This document shows, piece by piece, positions 62,149 through 64,000 of a stretch of 64,000 nt of DNA. Source of the DNA: Gemmatimonadota bacterium. GTDB taxonomy: Bacteria > Latescibacterota > UBA2968 > GCA-2709665. The notes under the pieces are model-generated. The model saw nothing but the letters and a program-made list of their open reading frames with translations. It had not been told where the DNA came from and searched no databases. Both the position numbers and the translations under genes were made by a program. The DNA lies in NCBI GenBank assembly GCA_028877215.1, contig JAPPFJ010000035.1, forward strand, positions 248,001 through 312,000. Reading direction: 5' to 3'. Numbering within the stretch: the stretch's first letter is position 1; the number at the start of each line of letters is the position of its first letter.

Positions 62149-63081
62149 TCAGAAGTGAGACTTCATGTCGAGGTTGAAAGCCAGAAATCCTACGTCGTCC
62201 GTCCTTACGTAGTACGTAACTGGCACCGGCGGGTTGCCGGCCACGGACGCATGACCGCGAAGGCGGTCGTACTCCGATTCGCCATTGAATTCGGCGAACC
62301 CCATCCATCGAAGGTTGAAGCCAAGGGTGACCTGGCCGCCCACCTGATAATCCAGACCGGCGACCGCCTGATAGCCGAGCAGCGAGTCCGACAGTCTCGC
62401 CCGGTCAATGGTATTCGCGCCCAGGAGCCTGCTGTTCATCTCCTCTCCGCGCTCGCCCGCCGGATCGAAGATCCTGACGTTTTCAATGGTCCTGGTACGG
62501 TGCCACAGCGTCCGATATTCGACCGTTACGCGCGAAAAACCGACTCCCATCCCAACGTACGGGGCAGCCTTCGAGCCGGTGCGAAAGTGGTAATAAAGGT
62601 TGGCAAAGGCACTGTGCGACGCCACGTTGTCAACGGCATCACGGACCACGTCGAACGACGCATCCCTGGTGGGATCGTAGTTCGTCGCGGGATCATGGGG
62701 TACCGCCACGTCGTCGTGGGCGGCGATGCGATAGACATACTCGCCTTCGACTCTCAAGCTCCGCATGCGATACCCCAGGACCATCCCGGCCAGGATCCCC
62801 CTACCGCCGCCGAACGACTCCTCCAGAGGACCCCAGGGCTGAGGGACGTCGCTGCACGCTCCCGGCTCGACCTGAACGCGATCCGGGTTCAGGGTCATGT
62901 CGCACCGGACCGATGACACATCGGACGACGACCAATCATCCAGCCCCCCGGTCCTCACGTCCATTCCGGGGGCGGCAGCGGCTCCCAGCTGCATCCCCAG
63001 GTACCATCCGTCCTGCGCCCGCGCTCGACCGGGAAGCGCGAACAGCATCAGCGCCAGCGCTGATGGCAGACACCACCTCAT
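62149..63081 (-). CDS. Outer-membrane beta-barrel protein
   Basis: A 310-residue protein with a signal peptide (ALALMLFALPGRARAQ) and an N-terminal conserved part with paired Cys (RCDMTLNPDRVQVEPGACSD). The rest is a barrel (YYHFRTGSKAAPYVGMGVGF, VTLGFNLRWMGFAEF), ending FNLDMKSHF with terminal Phe. AGAAGGA precedes the ATG at 63081. It is a paralogue of the next gene, with the same Cys pair and strand order. Confidence 0.75.
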   Translation of the reverse strand: MRWCLPSALALMLFALPGRARAQDGWYLGMQLGAAAAPGMDVRTGGLDDWSSSDVSSVRCDMTLNPDRVQVEPGACSDVPQPWGPLEESFGGGRGILAGMVLGYRMRSLRVEGEYVYRIAAHDDVAVPHDPATNYDPTRDASFDVVRDAVDNVASHSAFANLYYHFRTGSKAAPYVGMGVGFSRVTVEYRTLWHRTRTIENVRIFDPAGERGEEMNSRLLGANTIDRARLSDSLLGYQAVAGLDYQVGGQVTLGFNLRWMGFAEFNGESEYDRLRGHASVAGNPPVPVTYYVRTDDVGFLAFNLDMKSHF

Positions 63082-63190
63082 GATTCCTTCTCTCACGTTT
63101 CTCACCTCCAATGTCCGGTTCAAGGACACCTGCCCGTCGCATGTCCTTCAGGCCGCTTCCGCGCCGCTCCAATGAGCGTGCGATTCTTCT

Positions 63191-64000
63191 TCAGAGGCCG
63201 TACCTCAGGCTGAGGATCATCGTGAACGCGCTCGTGTCGCGCGTCTCCACCGTATACAGGATGCGGGAGCCGCGACCCACCGTGGAGTCGTGGCTGCGGA
63301 GTTGGTCCCACTCGCGCGGAGCGCTCTGAAACGCGCCGAGGCCTGCCGCGTAACGTATTTTGCCGCCAATCGTGAATGCGTCAGCGACGCTATAGTCCAT
63401 GCCCCCCAGGATCTGGACGCTGAACCTGGTGTCGTCGAGCACCGCCGCCCCGAGCGTGGTCGTGCCCGCCAGCTTCGCGCGCAGCGCGGCATCCTCGAAC
63501 GTGGTTATCCGGTTCGGGTCGTCGTTGCGCTTCCACAGGCTGAAGTAGTCGATGGCCATGCGCTGCACGCCCGCGCCAACGCCGACGTACGACGTCAGCG
63601 ACCGATTCGCCGCCCGGAAATCGACCGCGAAGTTGGTGAACACGCCGTGTACGGTGACGTCCCCGGCGCCGCCGATCGCCGTCTCAAGTTCCTGGTCGGC
63701 CTTCTGGGCCGTCACCACGTCCCCGATCTGCGTCGGCGTGCGTTCGTGGTACGAGGCGGCGCGGTACCGGTATACAACCTCAGCGCGATACCGACCGAAC
63801 CGGTAACCTGCCGCAAGTCCCGCCGCGATTCCCGCCGCGCGAACGGATTCGTTGGTCCACTCCGTGGGCGGGGGCGGCGAGTCGCATTCCGCACCGGTCT
63901 CCACTCCGTCCGGGTTGATGAGCAGATCGCAGCGCGTGCCCCAGTCGTTGTCGGTGCCCACGAGCCGAATGGCGGGCGTGAGCGCGAGCCCCAACTCGGA
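63191..64000 (-). CDS. Outer-membrane beta-barrel protein, partial (5' end outside window)
   Basis: At least 269 residues, lacking the N-terminus. It has the same pattern as its downstream neighbour: RCDLLINPDGVETGAECDSP, AAGIAAGLAAGYRFGRYRAE, then NRSLTSYVGVGAGVQRMAID, ending MILSLRYGL. The two genes are 109 bp apart and are a tandem duplication, more diverged than the Cache/FlgD pair. Confidence 0.7.
   Translation of the reverse strand, partial: SELGLALTPAIRLVGTDNDWGTRCDLLINPDGVETGAECDSPPPPTEWTNESVRAAGIAAGLAAGYRFGRYRAEVVYRYRAASYHERTPTQIGDVVTAQKADQELETAIGGAGDVTVHGVFTNFAVDFRAANRSLTSYVGVGAGVQRMAIDYFSLWKRNDDPNRITTFEDAALRAKLAGTTTLGAAVLDDTRFSVQILGGMDYSVADAFTIGGKIRYAAGLGAFQSAPREWDQLRSHDSTVGRGSRILYTVETRDTSAFTMILSLRYGL

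Noticed and set aside
1-64000. tRNA, rRNA or complete insertion sequences
   Set aside because: No cloverleaf, rRNA core or intact transposase was recognised by eye; only unclear fragments such as 13605-13858.

Overview
The window looks like chromosomal DNA from an uncultured, diderm (Gram-negative-type) bacterium. It is moderately GC-rich and almost every gene lies on the minus strand. Three protein habits point to a candidate phylum near the FCB group (Latescibacterota-, Poribacteria- or Gemmatimonadota-like). These are secreted proteins carrying dockerin-type calcium loops (xDxDGDGxVDFxDFLxFAxxFG), FlgD-like C-terminal domains (SPNPFN...VYNVLGQPVR...GVYI), and several outer-membrane beta-barrels. 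The phylum assignment is inference; no rRNA or other marker gene lies in the window.

Layout. 0-8 kb: a small zinc-ribbon gene, a one-piece sensor kinase/response regulator with its own DNA-binding domain, a dockerin protein, and a gene-poor stretch with three small genes. 8-14.5 kb: a defence-island remnant made of a HEPN-like protein and a pentapeptide-FRG protein in one tight minus-strand run, interleaved with pieces that look like HsdS tails and AlbA_2 domains, next to an AT-rich RDD membrane protein. 14.5-23.4 kb: envelope and secreted proteins (beta-propeller, DUF4956 membrane protein, S55-like peptidase, large barrel protein, ABC-type binding lipoprotein). 23.4-25.1 kb: a run of very small, translationally coupled genes. 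25.1-32.6 kb: two tandem paralogues with near-identical 3' halves and a long ASH-domain protein. 33-36.4 kb: four solitary 37-bp CRISPR-type repeats, all in one orientation, separated by 588-910 bp that hold single genes and gene fragments. 37.3-50.5 kb: a UvrD-like helicase, a 31-repeat CRISPR array and a complete type I-C cas operon. 50.5-64 kb: small unknown genes, barrels, a PhoD phosphatase, an MscS channel, a giant LRR-dockerin protein, and two related barrel genes, the last cut by the window edge.

How it works together. The type I-C operon runs cas5c-cas8c-cas7-cas3-cas4-cas1-cas2 towards its array. It encodes interference, adaptation and, from an internal start in cas8c, probably Cas11c. 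The array has decayed repeats at its far end, as expected if new spacers enter on the cas2 side. The strongest candidates for something undescribed are the solitary CRISPR-type repeats bounding gene cassettes (33.9-36.4 kb) and the FRG/HEPN operon built on eroded type I restriction parts (8.1-12.5 kb).
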